A DNA stretch of 64,000 nt from Kitasatospora atroaurantiaca (GCF_007828955.1 NZ_VIVR01000001.1:4588001-4652000); one strand, 5' to 3'; positions 50,294-59,496 are shown, counted from the stretch's first letter. The notes: a model not told the origin generated them from the letters alone. Translations and numbers: made by a program.

Positions 50294-50611
50294 ATGGTTG
50301 AACCGAAGACCCTGCTGGACGCCGTGGACCGCCTGGCGGATCGTTTCCGCTCGATGCCGCAGAGCCGGCTGCTGGGCGCGGTGCCCGGACACCCGTCCCG
50401 GGCCGCCGCCGGGCTGGAGCTGGCGCGGCGGTTGGCCGCTGCTGCGCTCGCGGCGGCCGGCGAGGAGCCGCACGAGTTCCCGGACGCCGGGGCGTTCGCG
50501 GTCGGCGACCAGCTCGCCGTGGCAGGCCACGAGCTGGCGGCCGTGGGCGACGCCCGGGCGCTGGCCGAGGCACTGGCGGCCGTGGAGGCCGTGGCGGACC
50601 TGACCATCTGA
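50294..50611 (+). CDS. Small conserved-looking protein of unknown function
   Basis: 105 residues, Ala-rich and helical, beginning MVEPKTLLDAVDRLADRFRSMPQSRLLG, with LELARRLAAAA and DAGAFAVGDQLAVAGHELAAV. No signal peptide or membrane segment. No ribosome site, but TACCCT (50281-50286) ends exactly 7 nt before the ATG, the same leaderless arrangement as several other genes here. Codon use is typical, so I consider it real. Function not recognised. Confidence 0.65.
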   Translation: MVEPKTLLDAVDRLADRFRSMPQSRLLGAVPGHPSRAAAGLELARRLAAAALAAAGEEPHEFPDAGAFAVGDQLAVAGHELAAVGDARALAEALAAVEAVADLTI

Positions 50612-50620
50612 GAGGCTCCG

Positions 50621-50826
50621 CCGGTAGGTGCGCCGAACAGGATCGGGTACCGCAGGGGCGCGGGGAACTGCGCGAAGCGGGAGGTGTCGGCCCGCGCTGC
50701 GACGGCGTCCCGATGCCCGGTAGGTGTGCCGAACAGGGTCGGGTACCGCAGGGGCGCGGGGAACTGCGCGAAGCGGGAGGCTTCAGGCCGTTGCCTTCCG
50801 GTCTCGCGCAGTTCCCCGCGCCCCTG
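50621..50826. repeat. Tandem 64-bp repeat plus hairpin arm (dispersed repeat, copies 4a and 4b)
   Basis: A 64-bp unit at 50621-50684 recurs at 50717-50780 with only two differences. Each contains the GGGGCGCGGGGAACTGCGCG core. The second copy forms a 22-bp perfect stem with the inverted arm at 50805-50826. The region lies between two converging genes. Confidence 0.9.
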
Positions 50827-50873
50827 TGGTTGGCCCGCGGCCTGACCTGGCGGAGGCTCTGCAACACGCAGGA

Positions 50874-50913
50874 AAGGCCGGCCGAGTCGTAACCCCAGCA
50901 CTCGGCCGGCCTT
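50874..50913. terminator. Terminator between converging genes
   Basis: AAGGCCGGCCGAGT (50874-50887) pairs perfectly with ACTCGGCCGGCCTT (50900-50913), 12-nt loop. On the minus strand it is followed by TCC, 25 bp after the stop of the gene at 50938. Confidence 0.78.
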
Positions 50914-50937
50914 CCCGGCGGTGCTGCTGCTGATCCG

Positions 50938-51894
50938 TCAGATGCTGGCGACCACCCGGTCGGCCAGGACGTACACGGCGTCGTCGTCCGTCGAGAAGGT
51001 CAGCGAGTACGAGCCCGAGAAGCGCGAGCCGCCGAGCAGCCGGACGTCCTCTCCGGCCCGGACGGCGTCGATCAGGCGGTAGGCCGCCTCGCGGTCGCCC
51101 GGGGCCACGCACAGGGTGGTGCCGTCGGCGAAGGCGTACACGTCGAGGGTGCCCAGCGGGCCGGGCCGGACGTCGGTGAGCGCGATGCGCTCGTCGGCCA
51201 GGGCGGTCAGCCGGGTGTCGGTCCACTCGCGGGACGGGGCCTGGCTGGGGACGAAGTCCGGGTGCGAGGGGTGGCGGCGCGGGTCGGGCGCGGCCACCGG
51301 CTCGGCGTCGACCGCCGCCTCGGCGTCCAGCAGGCCGGCTTCCAGGCCGGTGGCGAGCAGGTCCGCCTCGCGGCGGGCCTTGGCCTCGCCGCTGCTCTCG
51401 GCCGTCACGCCGCCGTGGGCGGGGTGGCCGTGCGCCGGATGGCCGGGCCGGATCCCGCCGCCGGTGCCGTCGCCGTCGTTGATCAGCTCCTCCAGCGCGG
51501 ACCGCAGCGCCTCCCCGAACTCCGGGTCCATCGTGCCCGCGCTGTCCGCGGCGTCCTGCGGGCCGGTCGGGCGCGGGAAGAACAGCGGCCACTCCTCGGC
51601 GACGGTCAGGCCGGTGCCGGTGAGCGGGGTGTCGAACAGTGGCGCGTCCTCGGCCGCGCGGGCCTCCTGCTCGGCCCAGAACGCCCGGGCCTCGGCGATC
51701 TCCCGCTCCCGGTCGGCCGCGAGGGCCTCGGTCACGGCCCGGCGTATGACGGTCTCGTCAAGGGCAGCCGGTGCGGGGGCGGTTGGGGCGGTCCGCTGCT
51801 CCTCCAGACGCCGGGCGAGCCCGCGTACGTGGAGCAGGACGGCGGTACACACGGCGATCAGGACCAGCAGTAGAACGGTGTGGACAGCGCTCAC
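50938..51894 (-). CDS. Membrane-anchored protein of unknown function
   Basis: 318 residues. One N-terminal membrane helix (VHTVLLLVLIAVCTAVLLHV) followed by a charged, partly coiled region (ETVIRRAVTEALAADREREIAEARAFWAEQEARAAE), a low-complexity middle with GHPAHGHPAHGG, and a C-terminal globular part (LGTLDVYAFADGTTLCVAPGDREAAYRLI, LLGGSRFSGSYSLTF) that looks like a small beta-rich domain. No catalytic motif recognised. Not in an operon. Confidence 0.7.
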   Translation of the reverse strand: MSAVHTVLLLVLIAVCTAVLLHVRGLARRLEEQRTAPTAPAPAALDETVIRRAVTEALAADREREIAEARAFWAEQEARAAEDAPLFDTPLTGTGLTVAEEWPLFFPRPTGPQDAADSAGTMDPEFGEALRSALEELINDGDGTGGGIRPGHPAHGHPAHGGVTAESSGEAKARREADLLATGLEAGLLDAEAAVDAEPVAAPDPRRHPSHPDFVPSQAPSREWTDTRLTALADERIALTDVRPGPLGTLDVYAFADGTTLCVAPGDREAAYRLIDAVRAGEDVRLLGGSRFSGSYSLTFSTDDDAVYVLADRVVASI

Positions 51895-52089
51895 AGAACG
51901 TACTCCTAGCGAGGAGTGGAACGGGGTTACCTCTCCACATTGCCGTATCGCGGCCCGTTACTGCAGTGGCAGATGTCCTATTTGTCCGGAACTTTCTGTC
52001 TTGTCCTCAAATTGTTAGGTAGGGTCGTTCTACGCTGCGGAGTTGACCGACTTCGGGGCGTCGACAAAACGGCCTTCCGGGCACAAATC

Positions 52090-52126
52090 GAGGGCCGGAT
52101 CACCGTCGGAATGTGATCCGGCCCTC
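52090..52126. terminator. Terminator after the thiolase gene
   Basis: GAGGGCCGGATCAC (52090-52103) pairs perfectly with GTGATCCGGCCCTC (52113-52126), 9-nt loop; the minus strand continues GATTTG. The rest of the 51895-52173 gap holds no gene; an AT-richer stretch near 51960-52020 probably carries a promoter. Confidence 0.75.
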
Positions 52127-52173
52127 AATTACGCTATGTCACCGCCAAATGGGGGGTTGACAGAGCCCGTGGT

Positions 52174-53394
52174 TCAGCTCAGGCGCTCGATGACCATCGC
52201 CATGCCCTGGCCGCCGCCCACGCACATGGTCTCCAGACCGAACTGCTTGTCGTGCCACTGCAGCGAGTTGATCAGCGTGGTGGTGAGCCGCGCGCCGGTC
52301 ATGCCGAAGGGGTGGCCGACGGCGATCGCACCACCGTTGACGTTCAGCTTGTCGATGTCGATGCCCAAGTCCCGGTAGGACGGGATGACCTGGGCCGCGA
52401 AGGCCTCGTTGATCTCGACCAGGTCGATGTCGTCGATGGTCAGGCCGGCCCGCTTCAGCGCCTGGCGGGAGGCCTCCACCGGGCCGTAGCCCATGATCTC
52501 GGGGGAGAGGCCGCTGACGCCGGTGGAGACCACCCGGGCCAGCGGGGTGATGCCGAGCTCGCGGGCCTTGGTGTCGGACATGATCACCAGGGCGGCGGCG
52601 CCGTCGTTGAGCGGGCAGCAGTTGCCGGCGGTCACGGTGCCGTCCGGACGGAACACCGGCTTGAGGCCCGAGACGGCCTCCAGCGTGACGCCCGCGCGCG
52701 GGCCGTCGTCGGCCGAGACCACGGTGCCGTCGGGGGTCGTGATCGGGGTGATCTCGCGCTGCCAGAAGCCGGCCTTGATGGCGGCCTCGGCGAGGTTCTG
52801 CGAGCGGACGCCGAACTCGTCCTGGTCGGCGCGGGTGATGCCCTTGAGCGCGGCCAGGTTCTCGGCGGTCTGGCCCATCGCGATGTACGCGTCCGGGAGC
52901 AGCCCGTCCTCGCGCGGGTCGTGCCACTCGCCGCCGCCCTCCTCGGCGCGCTTGGCGGTACGGGCGAGCGCGTCGGCGAAGAGCGGGTTCTGGGTGCCCG
53001 GCATGCCGTCCGAGGTGCCGTTGACGGAGCGCGAGACGGTCTCGACACCGGCCGAGATGAAGACGTCGCCCTCGCCCGCCTTGATCGCGTGCAGTGCCAT
53101 CCGCGTGGTCTGCAGTGAGGAGGAGCAGTAGCGGGTGATGGTGGCGCCGGGCAGGTAGTCCATGCCCATCTGGACGGCGATGATGCGGGCCAGGTTGTGG
53201 CCCTGCTCGCCGCCCGGGAGGCCGCAGCCGAGCATCAGGTCATCGATCTCGCGCGGGTCGAGCTGGGGCACCTTGGCCAGCGCGGTGGCGATGATCTGGG
53301 CGGTCAGGTCGTCCGGGCGGACGTCCTTGAGCGAGCCCTTGAAGGCCCTGCCGATCGGCGAACGGGCGGCGCTGACGATGACGGCTTCGGGCAT
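52174..53394 (-). CDS. Acetyl-CoA C-acetyltransferase (thiolase)
   Basis: 406 residues. The nucleophilic Cys lies in [14 protein letters not shown], followed by NEAFAAQ, the catalytic His in [16 protein letters not shown], and the second Cys in [11 protein letters not shown]. It either condenses two acetyl-CoA or cleaves 3-ketoacyl-CoA in beta-oxidation. The sequence style ([26 protein letters not shown]) is that of actinobacterial FadA-like thiolases. Single gene. Confidence 0.95.
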   Translation of the reverse strand: MPEAVIVSAARSPIGRAFKGSLKDVRPDDLTAQIIATALAKVPQLDPREIDDLMLGCGLPGGEQGHNLARIIAVQMGMDYLPGATITRYCSSSLQTTRMALHAIKAGEGDVFISAGVETVSRSVNGTSDGMPGTQNPLFADALARTAKRAEEGGGEWHDPREDGLLPDAYIAMGQTAENLAALKGITRADQDEFGVRSQNLAEAAIKAGFWQREITPITTPDGTVVSADDGPRAGVTLEAVSGLKPVFRPDGTVTAGNCCPLNDGAAALVIMSDTKARELGITPLARVVSTGVSGLSPEIMGYGPVEASRQALKRAGLTIDDIDLVEINEAFAAQVIPSYRDLGIDIDKLNVNGGAIAVGHPFGMTGARLTTTLINSLQWHDKQFGLETMCVGGGQGMAMVIERLS

Positions 53395-53486
53395 GGTGGC
53401 TCCTCGCTGAGTTACCCGGACTGGCTATCAAGCATTCACTTAGAACCGGGCTCGGCCAAGTGGGACGCTCGGGAGGAAAGTTACCG

Positions 53487-54611
53487 CTAAGTAGCTCGAA
53501 CGTCACCTGTGCCCGCGTGTGAGTTCGCCGACGTCTGACCGGACGGTTCTGCGGACGGTTGTGCGGACGTCTTCCCCGGGGTCTCCCCCGACATCTCCGC
53601 CGACGTCTGCGCCGGAGGTACCGTGCCGGGCAGGCCGAGCCGCAGCCGGTGCTTGACCAGGGCCCACCGCCGTCCGGCGTCGGGATCGGCCGCCGCCACC
53701 TCGGTGCCGGACCGGCCCGCCGCGGCCGCCGCGGCCACCGCCACCGGCAGCACCGCGTCGCCCTGGGCCGGGGCCTCCGGGCGCTCGTCCTGGGGCCAGA
53801 GGTCCAGCGCCGCGCAGAGCGAGGGAAGCATCGCCATCGCCGCCGTCGCGTACCCCTGCGCGGAGGGGTGGTAGCGGTCGGAGGCGAACATCTCGGGCCG
53901 GGCGGCGAACTCGGGTCCGAGCAGTGAGCCCAGCGACACGGTACGGCCGCCGTTCTCCACCACCGCGATGGTCTGGGCGGCGGCCAGCTGGCGGCTCAGC
54001 CGCCTGGCCACCCAGCGCAGCGGCGGCCGGACGGGCTTGATGGTCCCGAGATCAGGGCAGGTGGCGACCACCACCTCGCAGCCGGCCGCCTTCAGCGCCC
54101 GGACGGCCTCGCCCAGCTGCCGTACGGCCTGCACGGCCGGACTGTGCCGGGTGACGTCGTTGGCGCCGATCATGATCACCGCCAGCCCGGGCCGGTGCGG
54201 CAGAGCCAGTTCGACCTGTCGGGCGAGATCCGCGGAGCGGGCGCCCGACTTGGCCACGTTGAGCAGCTGCACCCGACGCTCGGCCACCGAGGCCAGGCCC
54301 GCCGCCAGCAGGGCCCCGGGGGTCTCCTGCCCGCGGGTCACCCCGAGCCCGGCGGCGGTGGAGTCACCGAGGAAGACCAGCACCATCGGGGGTTCGGCGG
54401 TGCGCGGATCGGCGAACGCATCGCCGTAGACCCCGTCCGCCCTCGGCGGGTCGCCCTCCAGCAGGCCGACCGCCCTGATCGCCAGCTTGCTCTCGGTGAG
54501 CAGCAGCCCGACCACGCCGACCCCGAGCAGGCCGAGACCGCCTCCGCCGTATGCGGCGGCCGTGGCGATCCGCCGGGCCACCCGGGCTCGTGACTCCTGT
54601 GAGCCTGTCAC
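53487..54611 (-). CDS. SGNH/GDSL-family hydrolase, membrane-anchored
   Basis: 374 residues from GTG 54611. One N-terminal membrane helix (GGGGLGLLGVGVVGLLL) precedes the SGNH hydrolase fold: block I FLGDSTAAGLGV with the nucleophile Ser, block III GANDV, and the Asp-His pair in DRYHPSAQGYA. It is an esterase or lipase of unknown substrate, acting outside or at the membrane. The C-terminal 60 residues are a Ser/Thr/Pro/Gly tail with repeated SAEPSGQTSA-like units, possibly a wall-spanning linker. Confidence 0.9.
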   Translation of the reverse strand: MTGSQESRARVARRIATAAAYGGGGLGLLGVGVVGLLLTESKLAIRAVGLLEGDPPRADGVYGDAFADPRTAEPPMVLVFLGDSTAAGLGVTRGQETPGALLAAGLASVAERRVQLLNVAKSGARSADLARQVELALPHRPGLAVIMIGANDVTRHSPAVQAVRQLGEAVRALKAAGCEVVVATCPDLGTIKPVRPPLRWVARRLSRQLAAAQTIAVVENGGRTVSLGSLLGPEFAARPEMFASDRYHPSAQGYATAAMAMLPSLCAALDLWPQDERPEAPAQGDAVLPVAVAAAAAAGRSGTEVAAADPDAGRRWALVKHRLRLGLPGTVPPAQTSAEMSGETPGKTSAQPSAEPSGQTSANSHAGTGDVRAT

Positions 54612-54771
54612 CCCGGACCCCCTTCACCTGAGCCCTTGTGGGGCTTCCCAGTGCCTCTCCTTACCTTGGTACCCCTCTGCGGCACGTGGCTATCGGTGAG
54701 CATCGGCCATCCGTGGGCCTAGGCTTTGGATTACCCATAGCAGTCGCATCGCCCAGACCGGGAGGACCCCC

Positions 54772-56172
54772 GTGCGGTACCACAATTCGATCATCGACCT
54801 GGTCGGCAACACGCCACTGGTGAAGCTCAACAAGGTCACCGAGGGCATCAGTGCCACCGTGCTGGCGAAGGTCGAGTACTTCAATCCCGGTGGTTCGGTC
54901 AAGGACCGCATCGCGATGCGCATGATCGAGGCCGCCGAGGCTTCCGGCGCCCTCAAGCCGGGCGGCACCATCGTCGAGCCGACCTCGGGCAACACCGGTG
55001 TCGGCCTGGCCATCGTGGCGCAGCAGAAGGGCTACCACTGCATTTTCGTCTGCCCCGACAAGGTCTCCACCGACAAGATCAACACCCTGCGCGCGTACGG
55101 CGCCGAGGTCGTGGTGTGCCCGACCGCCGTCGCGCCGGAGCACCCGGACTCGTACTACAACGTCTCGGACCGCCTCGTCCGGGAGACCCCGAACGCCTGG
55201 AAGCCGGACCAGTACTCCAACCCGGAGAACCCGGCCTCGCACTACCACTCCACCGGCCCGGAGCTGTGGGAGCAGACCGACGGGAAGATCACCCACTTCG
55301 TCGCGGGCGTGGGCACCGGCGGCACCATCTCCGGCACCGGCCGGTACCTGAAGGACGCCTCCGGCGGCAAGGTCCAGGTCATCGGAGCCGACCCCGAGGG
55401 CTCGGTCTACTCGGGCGGCACCGGCCGCCCGTACCTGGTCGAGGGTGTCGGTGAGGACTTCTGGCCGACCGCCTACGACCGCACGGTGGCCGACGAGATC
55501 GTGGCCGTGTCCGACAAGGACTCCTTCCAGATGACCCGCCGCCTGGCCAAGGAGGAGGGCCTGCTGGTCGGCGGCTCCTGCGGGATGGCCGTGGTGGCCG
55601 CGCTGGAGGTCGCCAAGCGGCTCGGCCCGGACGACGTGGTCGTCGTGCTGCTGCCGGACGGCGGCCGCGGCTACCTCTCGAAGATCTTCAACGACGACTG
55701 GATGGCCGACTACGGCTTCCTGCCGTCCGGGACCGACGAGGCGCACATCGGTGAGGTGCTGGCCCGTAAGGACGCCATCGAGCACGAGGGCATCCCGCAG
55801 TTCGTCCACATGCACCCGAGCGAGACGGTCGCCGAGGCCGTCCGGGTGCTGCGCGACTTCGGCGTCTCGCAGATGCCCGTCGTCTCGCCGGGCGCCGGGC
55901 ACCCGGACATCATGGCGGGCGAGGTGATCGGCTCGGTGGTCGAGCGCGAGCTGCTGGACGGGCTGTTCTCGCAGCGCATCCAGCTCACCGACACCCTCGA
56001 CAAGGTGATGTCCAAGCCGCTGCCGGTGGTCGGCTCGGGCGAGACCGTGACCAGCCTGATGGCCGTCCTGGAGAAGGCCGACGCCGCCGTCGTGCTGGTG
56101 GAGGGCAAGCCCCAGGGCATCGTCACCGGCCAGGACCTGCTGGCCTTCCTGACCAGCCGGGCCGGTCACTGA
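54772..56172 (+). CDS. cbs: Cystathionine beta-synthase
   Basis: 466 residues from GTG 54772, GGGAGG upstream. The PLP core has GNTPLVKLNK, the PLP lysine in GGSVKDRIAMRM, PTSGNTGVGLA and GVGTGGTISGTGRYLK. After residue 330 two CBS domains follow (VAEAVRVLRDFGVSQMPV and VTSLMAVLEKADAAVVLVEG), as in eukaryotic CBS. It condenses serine and homocysteine to cystathionine (reverse transsulfuration); metB at the right edge supplies the forward step. Confidence 0.96.
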   Translation: MRYHNSIIDLVGNTPLVKLNKVTEGISATVLAKVEYFNPGGSVKDRIAMRMIEAAEASGALKPGGTIVEPTSGNTGVGLAIVAQQKGYHCIFVCPDKVSTDKINTLRAYGAEVVVCPTAVAPEHPDSYYNVSDRLVRETPNAWKPDQYSNPENPASHYHSTGPELWEQTDGKITHFVAGVGTGGTISGTGRYLKDASGGKVQVIGADPEGSVYSGGTGRPYLVEGVGEDFWPTAYDRTVADEIVAVSDKDSFQMTRRLAKEEGLLVGGSCGMAVVAALEVAKRLGPDDVVVVLLPDGGRGYLSKIFNDDWMADYGFLPSGTDEAHIGEVLARKDAIEHEGIPQFVHMHPSETVAEAVRVLRDFGVSQMPVVSPGAGHPDIMAGEVIGSVVERELLDGLFSQRIQLTDTLDKVMSKPLPVVGSGETVTSLMAVLEKADAAVVLVEGKPQGIVTGQDLLAFLTSRAGH

Positions 56173-56699
56173 GCCGTCCGCCGCTGCGGCCGTGCCCGGC
56201 GTGAGGATCCGTCAGCAGTACTGATGCGCCAACAGTGTGAAGACTCGTCTTCCCACGAAGTGGTACACCGGCGTCACGTCCACGCATCACGTGGTTAACA
56301 ACGGTCGTGCATCGTATTGGTCAACGGCAAGACGCCGAGCATGGTGACAGCAGAGGTCGGGAGCGGCTCCCCGGCACCGCGGTCACCACGGACACGTCGG
56401 TCGGCCCTGACCCGGCCCACCGTGTCCTGCCCGCGGGGGTTGCCGTCGTCCCGCCCCTGTTCGGCCCCGGCTCCGGCCGGGTCCGATCAACAGGGTGCGG
56501 CGGCCCCCGCGGCACCCATCGCGCCGAAAGGCGCGTCTCCGCGGCTCCCGGGTGGGGGAGCCGGGCGGAGACGGCAGGGCCGGTCCTCGTCATCCGAGGG
56601 CCGGCCCTCCCCGTTTTCCCGCCGTTTTCTCCGCGCTCACTCGTCGCCGGTGCCGGTGCTGGTTCGTCGCACGCCTCCGGCTCGCCTACGCTCGCACAC
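56173..56699. other. 527-bp non-coding region with a strong hairpin
   Basis: No credible gene; ORFs here lack starts and families. A 14-bp stem at 56576-56589/56595-56608 (AGGGCCGGTCCTCG with CGAGGGCCGGCCCT, one G-U) is followed by CCCCGTTTT and may end a transcript. The palindrome GAAGAC-TC-GTCTTC lies at 56239-56252, just after cbs. Confidence 0.5.
56687..56692 (+). promoter_or_regulatory. -10-like TACGCT, leaderless promoter
   Basis: TACGCT ends 7 nt before the ATG at 56700; TTCGTC lies 18 nt upstream as a possible -35. No Shine-Dalgarno. Confidence 0.45.
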
Positions 56700-57026
56700 A
56701 TGACCAGCACTGACCTGCCCGAGCAGGACGCCCCGCGTTACGTACGCCTCACCATCGAGCTCATCGCCGAGATCACCGATGAGCAGGCCCTCAAGGCCGC
56801 CGCCCTCGCTCAGGTCGAGGGTGACGAGTACCTCGACGACGAGGAGCGCGCCCAGTCCGTCGAGGCCATCGAGGTGGACCCGTCCGGCTCGCTCGCCCAC
56901 TTCATCGACCCGGTCGCACTGCTCGGCGACGTCCCCGGGGTCGAGCTGACCTCCGCCACCTGGGAGTCCGCGCAGACCGAGTTCGACCCGGCCGACGAGA
57001 CCTGGGACGAGTACAACGTCGAGTAG
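56700..57026 (+). CDS. Small acidic protein of unknown function
   Basis: 108 residues, strongly acidic (many Asp/Glu, tail ADETWDEYNVE), with YVRLTIELIAEITDEQALKAAAL and DEYLDDEERAQSVEAIEVDP. Soluble, probably cytoplasmic. Typical codon use, a good terminator after it and a leaderless-type promoter support a real gene. From memory similar small proteins are common in Streptomyces, but I know no function. Confidence 0.75.
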   Translation: MTSTDLPEQDAPRYVRLTIELIAEITDEQALKAAALAQVEGDEYLDDEERAQSVEAIEVDPSGSLAHFIDPVALLGDVPGVELTSATWESAQTEFDPADETWDEYNVE

Positions 57027-57052
57027 GACCTCGTGTGTGAGGTACGACACCG

Positions 57053-57088
57053 CCGCCCGGCCCGGACCCCTCCGGACCGGGCGGTTTT
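57053..57088 (+). terminator. Intrinsic terminator with T4
   Basis: CCGCCCGG (57053-57060) pairs with CCGGGCGG (57077-57084); the inner CCGGA/TCCGG extends the stem; then TTTT. Confidence 0.82.
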
Positions 57089-57142
57089 GTCCGTTATGGC
57101 GGGATGTTCAGTACTCTCGTACGATCTCAACCGTTTGGTGAC

Positions 57143-57168
57143 GGAACCGCTTCGTCCTGGATTGCGTT
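57143..57168 (+). promoter_or_regulatory. Possible ECF sigma-E-type promoter of the L,D-transpeptidase gene
   Basis: GGAAC (57143-57147), 17-nt spacer, CGTT (57165-57168), the layout of cell-envelope-stress promoters in Streptomyces. A fit with the function of the gene, but the -10 is weak. Confidence 0.35.
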
Positions 57169-57213
57169 GTTTGTATCCGTAACGCCGACAGGTGGACAGC
57201 AGGGAGATCACGA

Positions 57214-58443
57214 GTGACGGCACCGGAGAAGAAGCATCGCCCCGCCGGGGGGAACTGGAGCCGTCGTGGCGTGCTCGCGGGCCTGCTCGGCGCCCCGGTG
57301 CTGCTCATGGCGGCGTGCAGCAGCGACTCCTCCGACAAGGGGAGCGGTGGCGGCAGCACCCCGAAGACCTCGGTCGCCAAGATCACCGTCTTTCCGGCCG
57401 ACGGCACCACCGACGCCTCGTTCACCGAACCGGTCAGGGTCACCGTCGCCGACGGGAAGCTGGGCTCCGTCGGGGTCACCGACTCGACCGGCAAGGCGAT
57501 ACCCGGGCAGCTGTCCGCCGACGCCGGCAGCTGGACCTCCAGCGGCCCGCTGGCCAGCGGCACCAAGTACACCGTCGCCGCGGTCGCCGCCGACCGCGAC
57601 AAGCTGGAGGCGGACGCCAACACCAGCTTCGCCACCGCCACGCCCGCCAACACCTTCGTCGGGTACTTCACCCCGGAGGACGGCTCGACCGTCGGCGTCG
57701 GCATGCCGGTCTCGATCCGCTTCAACAAGGCGGTCACCGACCGGCAGGCCGTGCAGGAGGCGATAACCGTGGTCGCCGAGCCCGGCGTGGAGATAGTCGG
57801 CCACTGGTACTCCAGCACCCGGCTCGACTTCCGGCCCGAGACGTACTGGGCCAAGGGCACCAGGGTGACGCTCAAGCTGCGCCTGAAGGACGTCGAGGGC
57901 GTCAAGGGCGTCTACGGCACCCAGTCCAAGGACGTGCGATTCACCGTCGGCCGCAGCCAGACCAGCGTCGCCGACCTCAAGGCCGGCACCCTGACGGTCA
58001 CCACCGACGGCCAGGTCACCGCGACCTACCCGATCATCGGCGGCGCCCCCGAGCACCGGACCTGGGCCGGCAAGCTCGTCGTCTCCGAGCAGTTCCCGCA
58101 GACCAAGATGGACTCCACCACGGTCGGCCTCGGCGACGAGTACAACATCCCCGACGTGCCGCACGCCCAGCGCCTGACCGCCTCTGGCACCTTCATCCAC
58201 GGCAACTACTGGGCGCCCGCCTCGGCCTTCGGCAAGGCCAACCTCAGCCACGGCTGCATCGCGCTCCAGGACGTCAAGGGCGCGGCGGATCCGAACACCA
58301 ACGGTGCGAAGTTCTACCGGAGCTCGATGGCCGGCGACGTCGTCGAGGTGATCAACTCGGGCGACAAGACGGTCGACCCGTCCAACGGCCTGAACGGCTG
58401 GAACCTGTCCTGGGCCGACTGGAACGCCGGCAGCGCCGTCTGA
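57214..58443 (+). CDS. L,D-transpeptidase lipoprotein (Ig-like + YkuD)
   Basis: 409 residues from GTG 57214, AGGGAG upstream. The signal SRRGVLAGLLGAPVLLMAAC has a twin Arg and a lipobox, so a Tat-exported lipoprotein is likely. Two Ig-like domains (VFPADGTTDASF; YFTPEDGSTVGVGMPVSIRFN) precede the YkuD catalytic domain with IHGNYW and the catalytic Cys in NLSHGCIAL. The enzyme makes 3-3 cross-links between meso-DAP or LL-DAP stem peptides outside the membrane. Structure is typical of actinobacterial Ldt proteins. Converges on the TTA-codon gene 12 bp away. Confidence 0.94.
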   Translation: MTAPEKKHRPAGGNWSRRGVLAGLLGAPVLLMAACSSDSSDKGSGGGSTPKTSVAKITVFPADGTTDASFTEPVRVTVADGKLGSVGVTDSTGKAIPGQLSADAGSWTSSGPLASGTKYTVAAVAADRDKLEADANTSFATATPANTFVGYFTPEDGSTVGVGMPVSIRFNKAVTDRQAVQEAITVVAEPGVEIVGHWYSSTRLDFRPETYWAKGTRVTLKLRLKDVEGVKGVYGTQSKDVRFTVGRSQTSVADLKAGTLTVTTDGQVTATYPIIGGAPEHRTWAGKLVVSEQFPQTKMDSTTVGLGDEYNIPDVPHAQRLTASGTFIHGNYWAPASAFGKANLSHGCIALQDVKGAADPNTNGAKFYRSSMAGDVVEVINSGDKTVDPSNGLNGWNLSWADWNAGSAV

Positions 58444-58455
58444 GGCTGAGGCCGG

Positions 58456-59496
58456 TCACTTCTCGGCTCTCCCGGCCTCCGGCTCGGCGTCGAACCCGCG
58501 CATCGAGCTCCGCACGTTCTCCAGCACCCTGTTCCCCTGCTGGTCGATCAGGCGGGTGATGGACTCCTGGGCGATGCCGAAGAACGCCGCCCACGCCAGA
58601 ATCTGGGTGCCGGAGTCCAGATTGGTGAGGCCGGGGATGAAGCCGCCCCGGATGAGCAGAATGCCGATGAACGCCGACAGGGCTCCGGCCGGAAGCCTGA
58701 GCAGCATCAGCGCCATCGGCACCATGTAGGGCGTCGAGGTGCCCTGGATGTTCCGGAGGGAGATGGCTCCGGCCAGCGCTGCCGCGCACATTCCCACGAA
58801 CTCGACGAGCAGGACATCGTTGGCCGAGGGGACGTAGGCCGTTCCGCTGCCTGCCGGACAGGTCCGGATGCTGTTGGGGTAGAAGCACATCTTCTCGGCG
58901 ATCGTCTCGGGGCTCACCAGCCCCCAGACGAAGGCGAGCATGGCCAGGGTGGCCAGCGCCAGAACCGATGCCAGCAGGAAGTTACGGAACGTGCGCACCT
59001 TGGCCCGCTCCGCGTCGGCACACTCGTTGGCCGCCTGTAAGGTCCGGACCGCCAGATCCTTGAAGTCCTTGTGGAGCCGGTGGTCGTTGTTCTCCAGGTG
59101 CTCCGCCAGCAGGGCCCGGCGCGGGTCGCTCTCGCCGAGATGTTGTTCGGCCTTGGCGAGTACGGTCGCACCCCACCAGCACAGCTCGTCCTCGGGCGAG
59201 AGCCGCAGGACCGCCTCCTCGGCCTTGTGGATGTTCGGCCAAGCCCGGTCGACGGCCGAGCCCATCCACACGGCCCCCAGTCCGCGCGACTCCTCCACCG
59301 CCTCCCGGGCGGCGCCCAGGTGCTTCCGGGCCATGTCTGCGATGGCCTTGTCACCGGAGGGCAGGCCGCCGCTGTTCTTGTCGATCCTGTCCAGCTGGGA
59401 CTGGAGCTCGGCGATCGACGAGGCACACCGCTGACGCCAGGACGACCGGTTCCGGCCGGCCACGTCCTCCAGCACCTTCGGTTTTCTGCCCGACAT
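58456..59496 (-). CDS. Membrane protein of unknown function containing a TTA codon
   Basis: 346 residues from the ATG at 59496 with GAGGAGG upstream. A cytoplasmic helical domain of about 170 residues (SIAELQSQLDRI; KHLGAAREAVEESRGLG; DRAWPNIHKAEEAVLRLSPEDELCWWG) is followed by four membrane helices (FLLASVLALATLAMLAFVWG; VEFVGMCAAALAGAISL; MVPMALMLLRLPAGALSAFIG; TQILAWAAFFGIAQESIT) and a short tail. The Leu in RTLQAANE is encoded by TTA (complement of 59038-59040), the only in-frame TTA I found in the window, so translation should need the bldA tRNA encoded at 49 kb. GC content is slightly lower than in neighbours, suggesting later acquisition. Family not recognised. Confidence 0.8.
   Translation of the reverse strand: MSGRKPKVLEDVAGRNRSSWRQRCASSIAELQSQLDRIDKNSGGLPSGDKAIADMARKHLGAAREAVEESRGLGAVWMGSAVDRAWPNIHKAEEAVLRLSPEDELCWWGATVLAKAEQHLGESDPRRALLAEHLENNDHRLHKDFKDLAVRTLQAANECADAERAKVRTFRNFLLASVLALATLAMLAFVWGLVSPETIAEKMCFYPNSIRTCPAGSGTAYVPSANDVLLVEFVGMCAAALAGAISLRNIQGTSTPYMVPMALMLLRLPAGALSAFIGILLIRGGFIPGLTNLDSGTQILAWAAFFGIAQESITRLIDQQGNRVLENVRSSMRGFDAEPEAGRAEK

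Noticed and set aside
50641-50826. CRISPR-like direct repeats
   Set aside because: Only two units, each with an internal palindrome arm also found elsewhere in intergenic gaps; no spacers and no cas genes.
56307-56699. Possible N-terminal extension of the small acidic protein at 56700
   Set aside because: The frame is open but has no ribosome site, the translation is low-complexity and crosses a strong hairpin; the ATG at 56700 has its own promoter-like element.
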